Below the pieces are notes generated by a model. It was not told the origin of the DNA. It saw nothing but the letters and a program-made list of their open reading frames with translations, and did no database searches. DNA of 64,000 bases, from assembly GCF_022458985.1 (NCBI RefSeq), contig NC_061773.1, positions 23,098,001 to 23,162,000 of the forward strand, given 5' to 3'. This DNA is from Mugil cephalus (taxonomy: Eukaryota > Chordata > Actinopteri > Mugiliformes > Mugilidae). The position numbers and the translations under genes are program-made. Each line of letters opens with the position of its first letter. Within the stretch, counting starts at the first letter, position 1. Shown here piece by piece: positions 1 to 44,985 of the stretch.

Positions 1-1717
1 CTGCAGCCTCTGCGAAGAAAAGTGAGTTTTAGATGATGCAGTTACGTAGGGGGGGGAAAAAAACCCCAAAAGAAATCTGAAGAAGTTTGGAAAGTCTAAA
101 AGGGAAAAACCCACCAGCAGCTGTTCATAACCAACAGCGCAGAAGCTCTCACAGGGAAATGAAAGCACATCTTGAGAAAGTTGATTTAACTTGAGCAATA
201 CTTTGTGCGATTGACAGTTTTTGCTCGCCTACGTCTCCGTGTGCATAAGAAAATAGCGCGATTTTTGGCAGCTTTCACCTGCCACGACGGATTCAGTCCA
301 CTCACACTCGGTGTCACTTTCTTTTTCTCTCTCTTTTTTTGTAAAGCGGTTTCGGGAAGTGAGTTATTGCGGAGTACAAATATGTCAGCACATGAATTTG
401 AAGAACAGGTTTTGCATAGATTAAGTAGGATTATTCAAAATCTGCGCCTATATCACACAGATGAATGAGAAATGAGGCTACGAAAAGATGTCTGTTTAGA
501 GTTCAGAACATGCCCCGGCCGGGTTTCTCCATCAGGATAAAAATGCACCGTGATGTGCTTCTTTTTTTATCCAGAAGTCACCAGTGTTTTAATAGCTACC
601 AGTGATTTACATTGAAAGGGATTCTGTGTTTTTTTTTTTTTTTTTTTTTCTTTCTTTCATGCTGTTGCCAGGAGACTCCCTGGATTTTGGTTTTGGGAAA
701 GGCAGAGTGGACCAATCAGCTGCTTGTTGTGACTGCATCCCACCAATCATCTGTGGGTTTGGGTCCTGTGTGGGTGGGCTGCTCCAGTGTTTTCACACCA
801 CCCATCCACCTCATTCTCTGCTCGGTGTGGGTGGGGTGGGGGGGGGTGAGCTCACATGCTCGCATGCACACATGTGGTATGTGCGTGGTATGTGCATAAC
901 ACACCGACCTGCAAACCGCAAAAACCATTCTCTAAGATTGTTTCTGTCCCTCCTGAAGCCAAAAAAAACAAAACAAAACAAAACAAAAAACAAGCCTGCA
1001 ATTCAGTTCAAACACTCAGCCGTATTTTGTCATTTTCACACGTTATTTTCGTTTTCCTGTCACACACTCACTTGACCACAGGGGATCGTAGAAAACGGTA
1101 TGAGGTGGCGAGTGGTACGTATACCAGACTCTTGAAAACATCCCGTCTGTGAAGCTTTTGTAACGTTGTAACAAAAACAACAACCCGGCCCATTGTTGGA
1201 ACGAGCATGAAAGCAGTTTGGTGCAACTCGGTCTAATATGACACATTTGTTTTGTTCGAATGCCTGAAATGTATCGTTTCCTCTCGATCACATGTAGGCG
1301 TGCCATTGATGAGATTACCGTTGGCTTGATGTGCAAACTTTACCAAATAATGTGTGGATTTCCTGTGTAATCAGATCTAATGGGTTGTTATCACTCGTCC
1401 TTAATGTGATTAAGCAAAAACAGAGTTCAAGTTTTGACCTCGTACACTTCTAATGTAAACTGCTGAGAAGGAGTTTACTAAATCCAATTCCACTTCAGAA
1501 CCTGCAGAACCTATATGTCACAGACTTTGTGTTTGTCTGTATTAAGACGTAGCCATGGCAACAGTGCTATCAAAATGGAAACTTTTTTTTTTTTTTACAT
1601 TAAAGTCATGCATCTTGATAAAAAAAAATGATGTTCCAAGTTTATTCATCATTTCACGCATTAGCAGGAAACTGTTGAGTGCTGATTTCTAACCTGCTGA
1701 CCTCTCTGTGCCTTCAG
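1..1717 (+). other. mapk14: mapk14 intron 2 (3' part)
   Basis: No coding segment was found. The codons expected just before exon 3 (ending KHxxHEN) are absent, so exon 2 is further upstream. The intron contains poly-T at 630-649, an interrupted poly-A/C run near 961-990, and a consensus acceptor ending in ccttcag at 1717. Confidence 0.8.
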
Positions 1718-9786
<8,069 letters not shown>

Positions 9787-10182
9787 GGAGGAAGCACCTT
9801 CTCTTCCATTCTTTCTTTTTATTTTATTTTTTTGTTTTTTTTTTGGTTTTCAAGGCAACACTCTTTAAGAACTGTCGGTCTCATGTGACGATCCACTTTC
9901 CACACACATGCGCACAACCATGACATTCAAGTGCCTGCCATCATTCATATCTGGGGGACGTTGGCGATATCAGGGAAGAAAAAACAAAAAAAAAACTTGA
10001 CATCCTGTTCATACCGTCCCCCACCCTGCTGTTTTTGTTCCCTTGCATCTCTTTGTGCAGAGGCAGACTTTAATTCTTCTCATATTTTTACTACATTTTT
10101 TTTTTTTTTTTTACCTCAGACATTTATTGCTTAGATTTGCCCCGCTTTGATTCATAGAACTAAAAAAATGACATGTCAGTAT

Positions 10183-10889
10183 CTAAGAGGTCCAGTGTGT
10201 AGTATTTAGACGAATCTATCGGCAAAAATTTGAAGATCATTTGTGTTTTTTTTAATTTTTTTTTATTTATGTATAACCACGAATAACTGCATTTTATTAG
10301 AATTGAGAATTAACCCTTTATATACACACAGGGTACGGGTCCTCATCTTGCACCTCCACATTCCTACAATTGCCCAGAATGGACAAACCAAACACTTTTT
10401 TTTTTTTTACATTTTCACTGATGATTTTTCCAGACACAACATTGTCCAGAGCTTCGCTTTCACACGTGAAGCTCTAATCTGATAATTATCCACATCAGAT
10501 GCATTCTCACCCATTGGAAATGCCCTATGTGTATGGAAGAGAAGTATGACTCCTCTGTAACAAGGACTGTTTGTATGTAGATGTCAGTACTACATATGTT
10601 TGGACATATCTGCGATATTAACAAAAGAGTGCATAGCAAAAGGCAGGTATTATAGAAAAGAGCACAAAGCTACACTCCCTGCAAAGTCCACTCGCTCACT
10701 GTGAATTCTCCGGTCAAATACCTGAATTTGGTTTAATTCGAGGTCCGACAGATTCATACAGTGGGTGACGTCCGGAAAATACCAGGTACTGCTTTGGATT
10801 TGTGAAAGCCCTTCAACAATCGGAATAGTTGGTTGCAGTCTGCAATCTCACCACCAGATGTCACTAAATCCTAAACACTGGTCCTTTGA
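10183..10889. mobile_element. non-autonomous DNA transposon (MITE) in mapk14 3' UTR
   Basis: The left end AGGTCCAGTGTGTAGTATTT and the right end read on the minus strand, AGGACCAGTGTTTAGGATTT, agree at about 16 of 20 bases. The flanks ctaa and ttga could be a decayed TTAA target duplication. No ORF inside. The interior (ccctttatatacacacaggg, gaatggacaaaccaaacac) is typical of a high-copy teleost element. Confidence 0.65.
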
Positions 10890-11206
10890 GGCAAATTTGA
10901 AAGAAAAAACAAAAACTTTTAACATAACTTATTAAGTTTGACTACTCCATGACATGTCTGAAGCTTATTTATTCTCCACACTTTAAATGCAGTCTTTTTT
11001 TTTCAGTAAGCACATAGAACTGTAGATATTACAGAAAACAGTATTTGTACATAAGTATTTCAGGCAGTTACCATATGTGCGTAATAGTCATGACATGCTG
11101 AGGCACACGTCGGCCGACCCCTTTGACAGTATAAAGTTTATTCCTAGAGTTTATCCTAAAATGGCATACTTAATTGTGTAATTTATTATGAAAATGTATA
11201 GGATAG

Positions 11207-11212
11207 AATAAA
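11207..11212 (+). terminator. mapk14: proximal poly(A) signal candidate, mapk14
   Basis: AATAAA followed by atgtgtaaaa. Would give a 3' UTR of about 1.4 kb. Confidence 0.45.
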
Positions 11213-11235
11213 ATGTGTAAAATATTCACCATGAA

Positions 11236-11270
11236 AAACTCTAGGCTTCATATAGTGAAGCCTAGAGTTT
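11236..11270 (+). promoter_or_regulatory. perfect 15 bp stem-loop in mapk14 3' UTR
   Basis: AAACTCTAGGCTTCA, loop tatag, then the exact reverse complement TGAAGCCTAGAGTTT. No mismatch in 15 pairs with a 5 nt loop. It starts 24 nt after the proximal AATAAA, so it sits at or just past the expected cleavage site. Function unknown. Confidence 0.7.
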
Positions 11271-12546
11271 ACAAAAAAAAACAAAAAAAAAAGAGTTTGA
11301 GAGTAGAGAGTTTTGCTTATATTTCCAATTCACCTGACTTTTTCTTTAGTTTTCCCTCTTTTTTTTTTCTTGGCAGTCAATCAGCACTTCTGTTGTTTCA
11401 CATGAATGTTTTAAACAGTCACCTACAGCCAGTATCACCACAGCACGATGAAGCCACACTCGGCTTATTAGTTCATCCACATGCGATGTTTACCATCCCG
11501 ACATCAACTGACAATGTAATTTAATCATTTTGCATTTATAAAAAAAAAACGCAGTACTTTTAATGTTTATTGAATGTTTGGGGCACCAACCTCGCCCTGT
11601 ATTTATGATCTTTTTTCTTATATTGTTTGTATATCGATGTAAAAGAGAATATTATTTGTCAGAATTTAAGGTTGTTTTTATTATTTATGGAGAAACTTAT
11701 TGTATCTGAATCGAAAATGTATCGTCGGTAATCTCATGCGTCACTTGAGCCGCGGTGACTGCAGTTACAGCTTGTGTTTCAGAGCACCGACGTTGTTGAG
11801 AGAACCAAACTCTGCTCCTTCTCAAAGTTTTGATGCTGAAAAATGTATTTAACTCACCGTGTTCCCCGATTACACTGCCCTCCACTTTATTCTGTTTACA
11901 AGAACATTGGTTGGAAACATATTCAGAAATTAAATGAATTACACGGAAGTCGCCATTTATATTGACCAACGAGCTACTAAACTGTTAAATCGTTTTTCTG
12001 AAGTGTGAAAACATTTTTTTTTCTTTTTTTACAAAATGTTATTTTTTCAACATTTCAGAAAATCAAACGTGTGACATACAAGCTGTACCCACAGTTGCTC
12101 TGGCAACCAAATCAGACATCAATATCATTTGCAACTGCTTGTTTAATGTAGTACCTTTTCTAATGTATTGTTTTACTCTTTGCGTGTTAAATCAAGATTT
12201 GATGTTTTTCCGTGATTCTGTAATATTGATGGTTTTATGAGCAGCACTAGAACCATATTGTTCATCAGAGTAATTTAAGCGGGGCACGTGTTTGTGGGGA
12301 AAGAGTGTCGATTTACTCACTGGATGCTGAAGGGCAACGATGAAGCCACACACTTTATCATTTTAAGGCGACTGCATCGATTAGATTTGGGGGTATTTAT
12401 CTCGTCCGTATCCCACTGTCCATACGAAAATTTGCTTATCGGTTACGCTTGCTTTGCCTGAGATGTGTTCATATTTTTTCACTATGTTCTTGACCACATG
12501 TATCAAGACAGCAGGCCATGCCACCTGTAAATACCACCATTAGAAA

Positions 12547-12552
12547 AATAAA
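12547..12552 (+). terminator. mapk14: distal poly(A) signal candidate, mapk14
   Basis: AATAAA followed 27-45 nt later by a GT-rich stretch (gtggttgtcttgttttagttg), a standard vertebrate arrangement. Confidence 0.6.
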
Positions 12553-14431
12553 GGCTACTATTTTTCAGATCTGTAACAGTGGTTGTCTTGTTTTAGTTGT
12601 CAGCTCCTCGCCACAAGGGGGCAGCATTTCACACGTTACATGCTTTATAAATGTGACACTGGCACCACATTCAACTTCATGACTCTTCTAATGTTCAGTC
12701 AAATCGAGATGAGGGTTAATAATTTGAGAGGAAATTTTAATTTTAAAAATTCACAGGTCACACACGACAATTAAAAGCTTTTGTGTTTCACAGTGTGGTG
12801 TTCGATTATGGAATAGGAAAATATATACTCAGATACTCAAATATAATACTCAGCAGATATATGGATGAAACAGGAAGTATTGCACTAAATTAAGAATTAC
12901 TGCCTCATCTTGTTGGTTGTTGTTGTTATTGTTTTATCTTTTGTTAGATCACTAAAGTACGACGTAGAAACTTTTCGTTTTGTAAAATATGGAAACATTT
13001 AAGTTAAATAACTGATGGAGAAGGGATGGGACTAGATAGGTTTTAATTCTTCCACTCATTTTCGAACATATTGCATATTTCTTTCTTCTATTTTTTTATT
13101 TATCTTTTGAATATATTCAAAATAAATAAAGCTCAAATCAATTAAAAAGTTTATGCTGCAACAGAAAGGTGGTGATTCACTGCAGAGTTTCCGTCATTCA
13201 GCACTGACTAAAATGGAAACTTGTCCAAATAATAGAAGCACAATTCAACATTACTGCAAACCACAGCCTCCAAAATGAAAACAGCTGTATTTTCAACTGT
13301 AGCGTAGGACTGATGTACCTAATGATCTGGCGAGTAAGAGCATAGCGCACTCAGTTTCAAAGCTTTTCTCCATAATACCCGAGTGCCTGATTATGTAAAT
13401 GCTTCCACCATATAGACCTCTTCATGGCCTACGTTATTGTGACATCACGATGTTAGCTGGAAGCAAAACAGAGGGAAGCTTGAGGCAACACTGTCAACCG
13501 GGAAAATGTCATCTTGCTGTGTTTTTGGGGGCCAAAAACACTAACTTGAAGTTTTATAGCATATCAGCCACTGCCAGTCGTAGACAACTTTGTTTGGACA
13601 CTATTAAATGATTGGAGTGAGGCAGTCATCAACAGTGCTTGTGATGTGCACTCGATATCAGGTAAGATTAATATGTAATGCATCATCAGTTTCAGCCTGG
13701 ATAACGTTATGAATTAGACTAAACTATGACTGAAATTACGTTGAGTTAATCATTATTTGTGGAATTCTTGTTACAGGTTAATGCTAACCGCTATGCTAGC
13801 TAACGCAACATTAGTTGTATGAAGCAGAAGTTGCATTTACCCTTTGCAGTGGTTCCACTGTAATATCTTTGTTGGAGAGGCTTCACTTGATAAAGACAGA
13901 CCAGACTTCATCCCCTCTGTCAGCGCATTTACATGCAGAGCTTAATCGAGCTATGCTCAAAATTTGACTTCCTGACTACAGTCCTTGTCCCAGTTTACAT
14001 GCAGCGCAAGAAAATCGAATAACTGTTCTCCTCCTCCACACTAGGTGGCGATACGTGTCTTTTCAGCGGGATAATACCACGTTAATACGGCCCGATTTCC
14101 GGTTGACCTATTACGTGATATAATAAACAAGAGTCATTCATGCAGCAGACCAGCAATCAAACAACAACCAGACGGATAATAGTAAATTTTTTAGTCTCGT
14201 ACGTAATGTTCGCGCTACTTCTGGTGCAGGTAAGATCTGCGCTATCCCTCAGACGGCTCCGTTTCTCTTCTTCTTCTGCGATCGGCTTTCTTAGATGTTT
14301 TTGTTCTGGGGTCACACGCCAGCACAGCAGCTGTGGAGCATGCACACACGCATTATCCAATGAAAACTCTGATTCCAATCGTATTATCTGGGTGTCTCAA
14401 TCGGATAATGAGAACTCCGATTCTAATAAGC

Positions 14432-14525
14432 ATGTCTTTGGAGGTGGGAGGAAACTGGAGTACCCGGAGAGAACCCACGCGGACACAGGGAGAACATGCA
14501 AACTTCACCCGGAAAGGCCTGAGCT
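14432..14525 (-). repeat. fish SINE-like fragment
   Basis: gtctttggaggtgggagga...acacagggagaacatgcaaact...aggcctgagct is a widespread teleost repeat body. Its tRNA-like head is cut off in this copy. Homologous to 15367-15480. Confidence 0.6.
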
Positions 14526-14538
14526 GTGTCGGTGGTTT

Positions 14539-15014
14539 ACCTCTAAATCCAGAACCATATTTAACAGTGAGGTGTTCCTTGACCTCAACTCAAATCCAAG
14601 TACTTCTCCCTGATCCCATTTGCTCCCCTGGCTGTAGATTACCTTGAAAGATTGCAAAGCCAGAGACCACTTAGTGGAGCTTGAGAAAATGACAAATGAA
14701 CAGCTCCATCCAGTCCTTCCAAAAATGTATCACATTAATTCGATTGACCCAAGTCGTCCCGTTTCTACTTAAGTTTCTTGATGAAAGTTTCATTTCTCAT
14801 GAAATGTTTTGCAGCTTGTCTTTCAAGATATTGTACATAGTTTATGACACTTCAGGAAACAGGAAACTGTGGCAGCTACATTTTCTTCTGCTGACTGCAT
14901 CTCTAAACATTCAGCTAATCAATGTGGGGTGAGGCCTTAGAATGTAAAGCTTTACTATAATAGAGTAGATGCCAGTGGGATGACAGCCAGGAACTTCAAA
15001 AGCAGGAAATACAC
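14539..15014 (+). repeat. ~470 bp direct duplication, copy 1
   Basis: Begins acctctaaatcca and ends caggaaatacac; nearly the same sequence occurs at 16419-16889, with scattered substitutions and small indels. Not simple sequence and with no ORF of note. Confidence 0.9.
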
Positions 15015-15366
15015 TGAATATGTTTACTATGTATGAATGCAAGCGTGACCTGACGTATGAAGTAAAGTGAGAGGAAAAACAGGTTGACGGCAGCATTAGC
15101 TCAGTCAGCCATGTTTTTTCCTCTCTATTTAAAATATTTAAAACAAGGTGTGACTAGGTTTCATAATACACAGAAACCCCAGTCTTTCAGTTTTCATTTT
15201 GTCGTCTTTTTATTAAATTTAGTCAAACATGATTTTACTGGTAGTAATAAAATCTAACACAACTGATGTTCCAAAGAGGAACACTTGAGAAATGTATGAC
15301 AGTAAAAGTGAATAATAGTCCAGTAGTTATCAATAGGGTAAATTTAGAGTCACCAATCAGCCTAAC

Positions 15367-15480
15367 GAGCGTGTCTTTGGAGGTGGGAGGAAACCGGAGC
15401 ACCCGGAGAAAACCCACACAGACACAGGGAGAACATGCAAACTCCACCCAGAAAGGCCTGAGCTGGACTCGAACCCGGAC
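15367..15480 (-). mobile_element. tRNA-derived SINE fragment
   Basis: On the minus strand, GGTTCGAGTCC at 15475-15465 is a perfect RNA polymerase III B box, followed by the body aggcctttctgggtggagt and gtgggttttctccgggtg typical of a teleost SINE. The A-box end is missing, so this copy is 5' truncated. Confidence 0.6.
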
Positions 15481-16418
15481 CTTAAAATAAAAACTAATAA
15501 TATAAAATATAAACTGTAGACTGTACTTGACGTGTAAACTTTAGGTGTGTGTGTAGCTTGTTTATACGTGCATATTATGTACAGTATTTTAGTACCAGCC
15601 AGTAGTAAAAAATAAATAAATAAAAGAACAGTAATAATTCTACACGGCACAAAAATATAAGTTTAAATGACATGTATCTACAGATGTCGTATATAACATT
15701 AATAAATATAAAGTTTGCATTGAACACAAGTTGCAAATGTTTTAAATGGCTAGATTATTCTGAATATATGTCTGTGTTGATGTTTATGTTGTGTTTTTAA
15801 CCTAGCACCAAATATATGAAGCACTGCAAGTTTCATTGCATTTTTTTTTCTTTTTTTGCAATGACAATAAAGTCGTTTTGATAAGAGATAAGTGTAAGTT
15901 TGCTGTAAGTGCTTGTGTTGGCTTTTATCTCTGACAATAGCGTATCTGTTTAGTATTTAATAATTTGTGCAACTAACCTTTGCTTATTAATATTATGGTA
16001 TTATGATGTAGACATGTTTAAGGTCAGGGTGAACACTGAGGATGACGTAGAGGTTAGAGGCTAAAAGACAGAGGAGTGGGGCCTTCAACCTGCATGTGGA
16101 GATTAGGTATCGTTAAATGAGACACAAAAGAACCTCTTTGTGGAAAACTATAGTGTGAAATCCCTAAACACAGAGCTTTTTAGTCAAAATATAAGCAAAG
16201 CGCACCAAGCCTCCAAATATCCACAGCAATGGCTCCTGATCTGTGATGTGAAGTGTCACATCTCACTATTTCCAGCAATTATTTCTATGATATAATAATA
16301 ATAAACCCATGTTATAGTAAGGTTACAGCAGTAGGCCCAAAATATACTGTAAAATATTACTGCTTTGTCAAAATTACCCGAAAGTAATGTAGTGCTGCTC
16401 TGGTTTTTACATTGGTGT

Positions 16419-16889
16419 ACCTCTAAATCCATATTTAACAGTGAGGTCTTCCTTGACCTCAACTCAAATCCAAGCACTTCTCCCTGAACCCATTTGCTCC
16501 CCCGGCTGTAGATTACCTTGAAAGATTGCAAAGCCAGAGACCACTTAGTGGAGCTTGAGAAAATGACAAATGAACAGCTCCATCCAGTCCTTCCAAAAAT
16601 GTATCACATTAATTCGATTGACCCAAGTCTTAAAGTTTCTACTTAAGTTTCTTGATGAAAGTTTAATTTCTCATTAAATGTTTTGCAGCTTGTCTTTCAA
16701 TGTATTGTACATAGTTTACAACACTTCAGGAAACAGGAAACTGTGGCAGCTACATTTTCTTCTGCTGACTCCATCTCTAAACATTCAGCTAATCAATGTG
16801 GGGATGAGCCCTTAGAATGTAAAGCTTTACCATAATAGAGTAGATGCCAGTGGGATGACAGCCAGGAACTTCAAAAGCAGGAAATACAC
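16419..16889 (+). repeat. ~470 bp direct duplication, copy 2
   Basis: Second copy of 14539-15014, same orientation, about 1.4 kb further on. It lacks a few bases near its start (ccatatttaac against ccagaaccatatttaac). Confidence 0.9.
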
Positions 16890-17203
16890 ATACAAGAGAA
16901 AAGACTTAGCCCTTAACAAGAATCCGTGCTTATCATACATCAACCAACTTCAACTGACGTGATGTTTGAGGAGAGGAATTTCAGTGCGATGGGCTGTCTT
17001 TAAATAATAAGACTTAGTGTAAAAGGCCGTGTTGCTGCTGTGAGGCACCAGCTGTGCAGAGGAACAAGTTATGCCTACAGGTGAGTCTACATCTTCATAC
17101 TTTACTGATGTTATTTCAGAGATTCAAAGGTTCAATTAACACAGTATTAGTCAGCGATGCTACTACCAACGTCCTGGTTTAATATTGTTATTACCGCTAC
17201 TAA

Positions 17204-17700
17204 CAGTGTTGGGCACGTTACTTTTAAAAAGTAATTAGTTATAGTTACTAATTACTTCTCCCAGAAAGTAACTGAGTTAGTAACTGAATTACTGCACTAT
17301 GAAAGTAACTAGTTGCCAGGGAAAGTAGCTATTGCGTTACTCTTCTTCTTCTTTTTTTTTTTAAGTTTAATTATGTCTTAGAATATGGATTTTTTTCTCT
17401 CCTTTGGTGCTTTCACATCGACAAAATTCTCTCTCTTTTTTTTCGCTGCCATGATCGTTAAAGTCGGAGATATCGCTTATACAAACTGGATATAAACACA
17501 GTGGCACAGTCGCCGTTCACCTTCAGAGATCAGTCTTTATGGGAATAGGCCAAAACGTCGTTTGTGTGTAAATTGAACACTGCCTCTGATTGGCTTATCA
17601 TGAAAGCTTACTCCACATTAGCCAATCATCACCACCTATGCGGTTGTTTCGCCCCTCCCTCCTATCCTCGGCAAATAAAATAAAATAAAATAAAATAAAA
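17204..17700. mobile_element. DNA-transposon fragment with cagtgttgggcacgttac end
   Basis: cagtgttgggcacgttacttttaaaaagtaa...gttactaattacttct is the terminus of a high-copy fish non-autonomous element. The interior extends to the ccaatcatcaccacc region and the opposite terminus was not found, so it is truncated. Confidence 0.5.
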
Positions 17701-18179
17701 TAGCTTTGCGGCTCCAGTGGCTGAGAACCAAGTCGGATGATAACAGACAGCTTTAGTTTGTTTGACCACAAATGTTTTAAATGGCCTTTAAGATAAGAGA
17801 TACGATTTTAGAGTTAAGGTTATGCATAGTACAATGCACAGTGAAATGTATTTTCATACCTGCAGCCAGTAGTTTAAAAAAGTATTAATGTAAAAAACAG
17901 TAATAATTACACATAGTAAACAAGGTAAAAATGTAAGTATAGACGGAACAGAGTAGAATAACCCAAACACACATATACAAACATATATGTATACACATAT
18001 ACAGAATAATGCAAAAGGGTATTACTTACAAGAGATTTACAAGAGAAAGTTAAAATACTAAATATGAAAAAATATTGAAAATACGCACAAAATATCCAAA
18101 AAATGTGTAAAGATGTATAACAAACAAAAAAAAATATTATAAAATAAAACATAAACCCATCCAAACCTCTGCACACTCA

Positions 18180-18304
18180 TATACACGCTGCCGCCCCCTA
18201 CAGACCACACGGCGCTGTAGGGTTGGTTTTTCGCGCACTTTAGAGTTCCGACATTTCCAGGAGCCCGTGAACGCAGCTCCTCCCCTGCCCTGACTGGTTA
18301 CAGC
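18180..18304 (+). promoter_or_regulatory. srpk1: srpk1 canonical promoter and 5' UTR
   Basis: GC- and CpG-richer block (ccgccccctacag, ttttcgcgcac, gcagctcctcccctgccc) with an inverted CCAAT-like ctgactggtta at 18289, directly upstream of the exon 1 ATG. The start site is inferred only. Confidence 0.55.
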
Positions 18305-43688
<25,384 letters not shown>

Positions 43689-44985
43689 AAAGCCACGCGC
43701 CCCTGCACACCGCTCCCCCTTCCATCGTCAAAGGATACATTTAGGTTTTAAGGCCCTGGAGCTGAAAACACACACACGGTAAACAAAAAAACATTTATGT
43801 CTGCAGGAACGCCCGCCACCGTTGCCAGCGCTCTGTCATCATGGCTCTCACAAGGCCCGACCCACACACCCCCTGGAAGCTTCCAAACAATAAAGAGAGA
43901 CACTGCTACTGAGTCTTGGTTCCTGTTATGGATTACACTGGTTATCGAAGGAGCTCCACGTCCTCTTCCTGTATTTATAGCTCTTTTTACCAGCTGCGTA
44001 GAACGTATCAATTTTGCTGCCTGTTTTTTGTTTTTTTTTAATTTTTTTTTTCTGACTTCAGCTCTTCCTCTGCTACACATTACTCTCTGTGTTTTGGCTG
44101 TAGATAATTGACTGCGAAGATTGGAAAAAGAAATAGCACTTTTCTACAAGGAACACTGAGATTGCCATCGAAGCCGCACACTGTAAATCTCCCCGATTGC
44201 GCCAAAGCTGTTCCGTGTCAGCCAGTCCTCATGTTAGGTGTGCCGGCTTTTACCCCTTTGGCTTTAAATTGTGTGCAACGTGCTCAGAATTAATAACTTA
44301 ATAGCTTATTGCTACGTAGAACAGCGAGTAATCAGTGTGAGTAACTCCACCACAACATATTTTGTACATTTGTATACAGACGGCACTACAGGACTAGAAG
44401 TCATACATTTCATACACCGAGGAGATTGATCCTGAATGACTGACTGAGAAACTCAGATTGTGGTTTCGGAGTTTAGTCCTGTCGTCTTGGGGAAAGGAGG
44501 ATGCGCCCGGTGCAATATAATGTGGACAAAAAAAATCGGATTTCTTGGCAGAACTTTTCTGAAAGCCGTTTCATAGCCACTTCACGGTTTAGCTTTCCGC
44601 TTATTTACACTTCACACGTAAAAATCAAACTCTCGTGTAGATCTACCAAAGCGTCGGCCTTTAGTTTTCTGCAGAGGACGCGTTGCACAGGTTCTGAACA
44701 GATAGCGGTGTACAATGAAGGCTGAAAAGCTTGAGCCATTCTTTTTTACACATTTTAGAAATTCTTTGTATTTTGCTTTCGGTTGGGTTTCCAGATGAAT
44801 GAAATACTACTTTCATGTTAGTTTTGAAAATACTAGATTGTACTAAAATATTGTCATAAGGCGTCAGATCCCGACGGAGCCATGTTGCTTGTTTTTCTAC
44901 TGTCTCCTCTGTCCGTGTCTCTCCACTTCACTTGAGTATTTTTTTCTTTAGGAAATAAGAATAAACATTTTTTTTTTTCAAACTA
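43689..44985 (+). other. srpk1: srpk1 3' UTR (inferred)
   Basis: No gene. AATAAA at 43889-43894 (proximal) and 44960-44965 (distal, followed by poly-T). The UTR end is inferred from these signals. Confidence 0.55.

Larger units (their letters stand above)
9787..12575 (+). other. mapk14: mapk14 3' untranslated region (inferred)
   Basis: AT-rich and non-coding. It holds a proximal AATAAA at 11207-11212, a perfect hairpin at 11236-11270, a MITE at 10183-10889 and a distal AATAAA at 12547-12552 followed by GT-rich sequence. The end point is inferred from the distal signal; a shorter UTR ending near 11230 is equally possible. Confidence 0.6.
12576..18304. other. intergenic spacer mapk14-srpk1
   Basis: No gene is supported. 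It contains the direct duplication 14539-15014/16419-16889, two fish repeat fragments at 14432 and 15367, a LINE- or SINE-like tail at 15835-15880, a DNA-transposon fragment at 17204 and a (TAAAA)n run at 17675-17702. No trace of slc26a8, which lies here in human. Confidence 0.7.

Noticed and set aside
1..1717. Search for mapk14 exons 1 and 2
   Set aside because: No sequence encoding the VAVKKL...HMKHEN segment or a p38 start was found; these exons must lie upstream of the window.
15367..15480. tRNA gene suggested by the B-box match
   Set aside because: No A box, no cloverleaf and SINE body sequence on one side; it is a truncated tRNA-derived SINE.
9787..18304. Possible slc26a8 between mapk14 and srpk1
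   Set aside because: No transporter-like hydrophobic exon with splice sites was seen on either strand; only repeats and short random ORFs.
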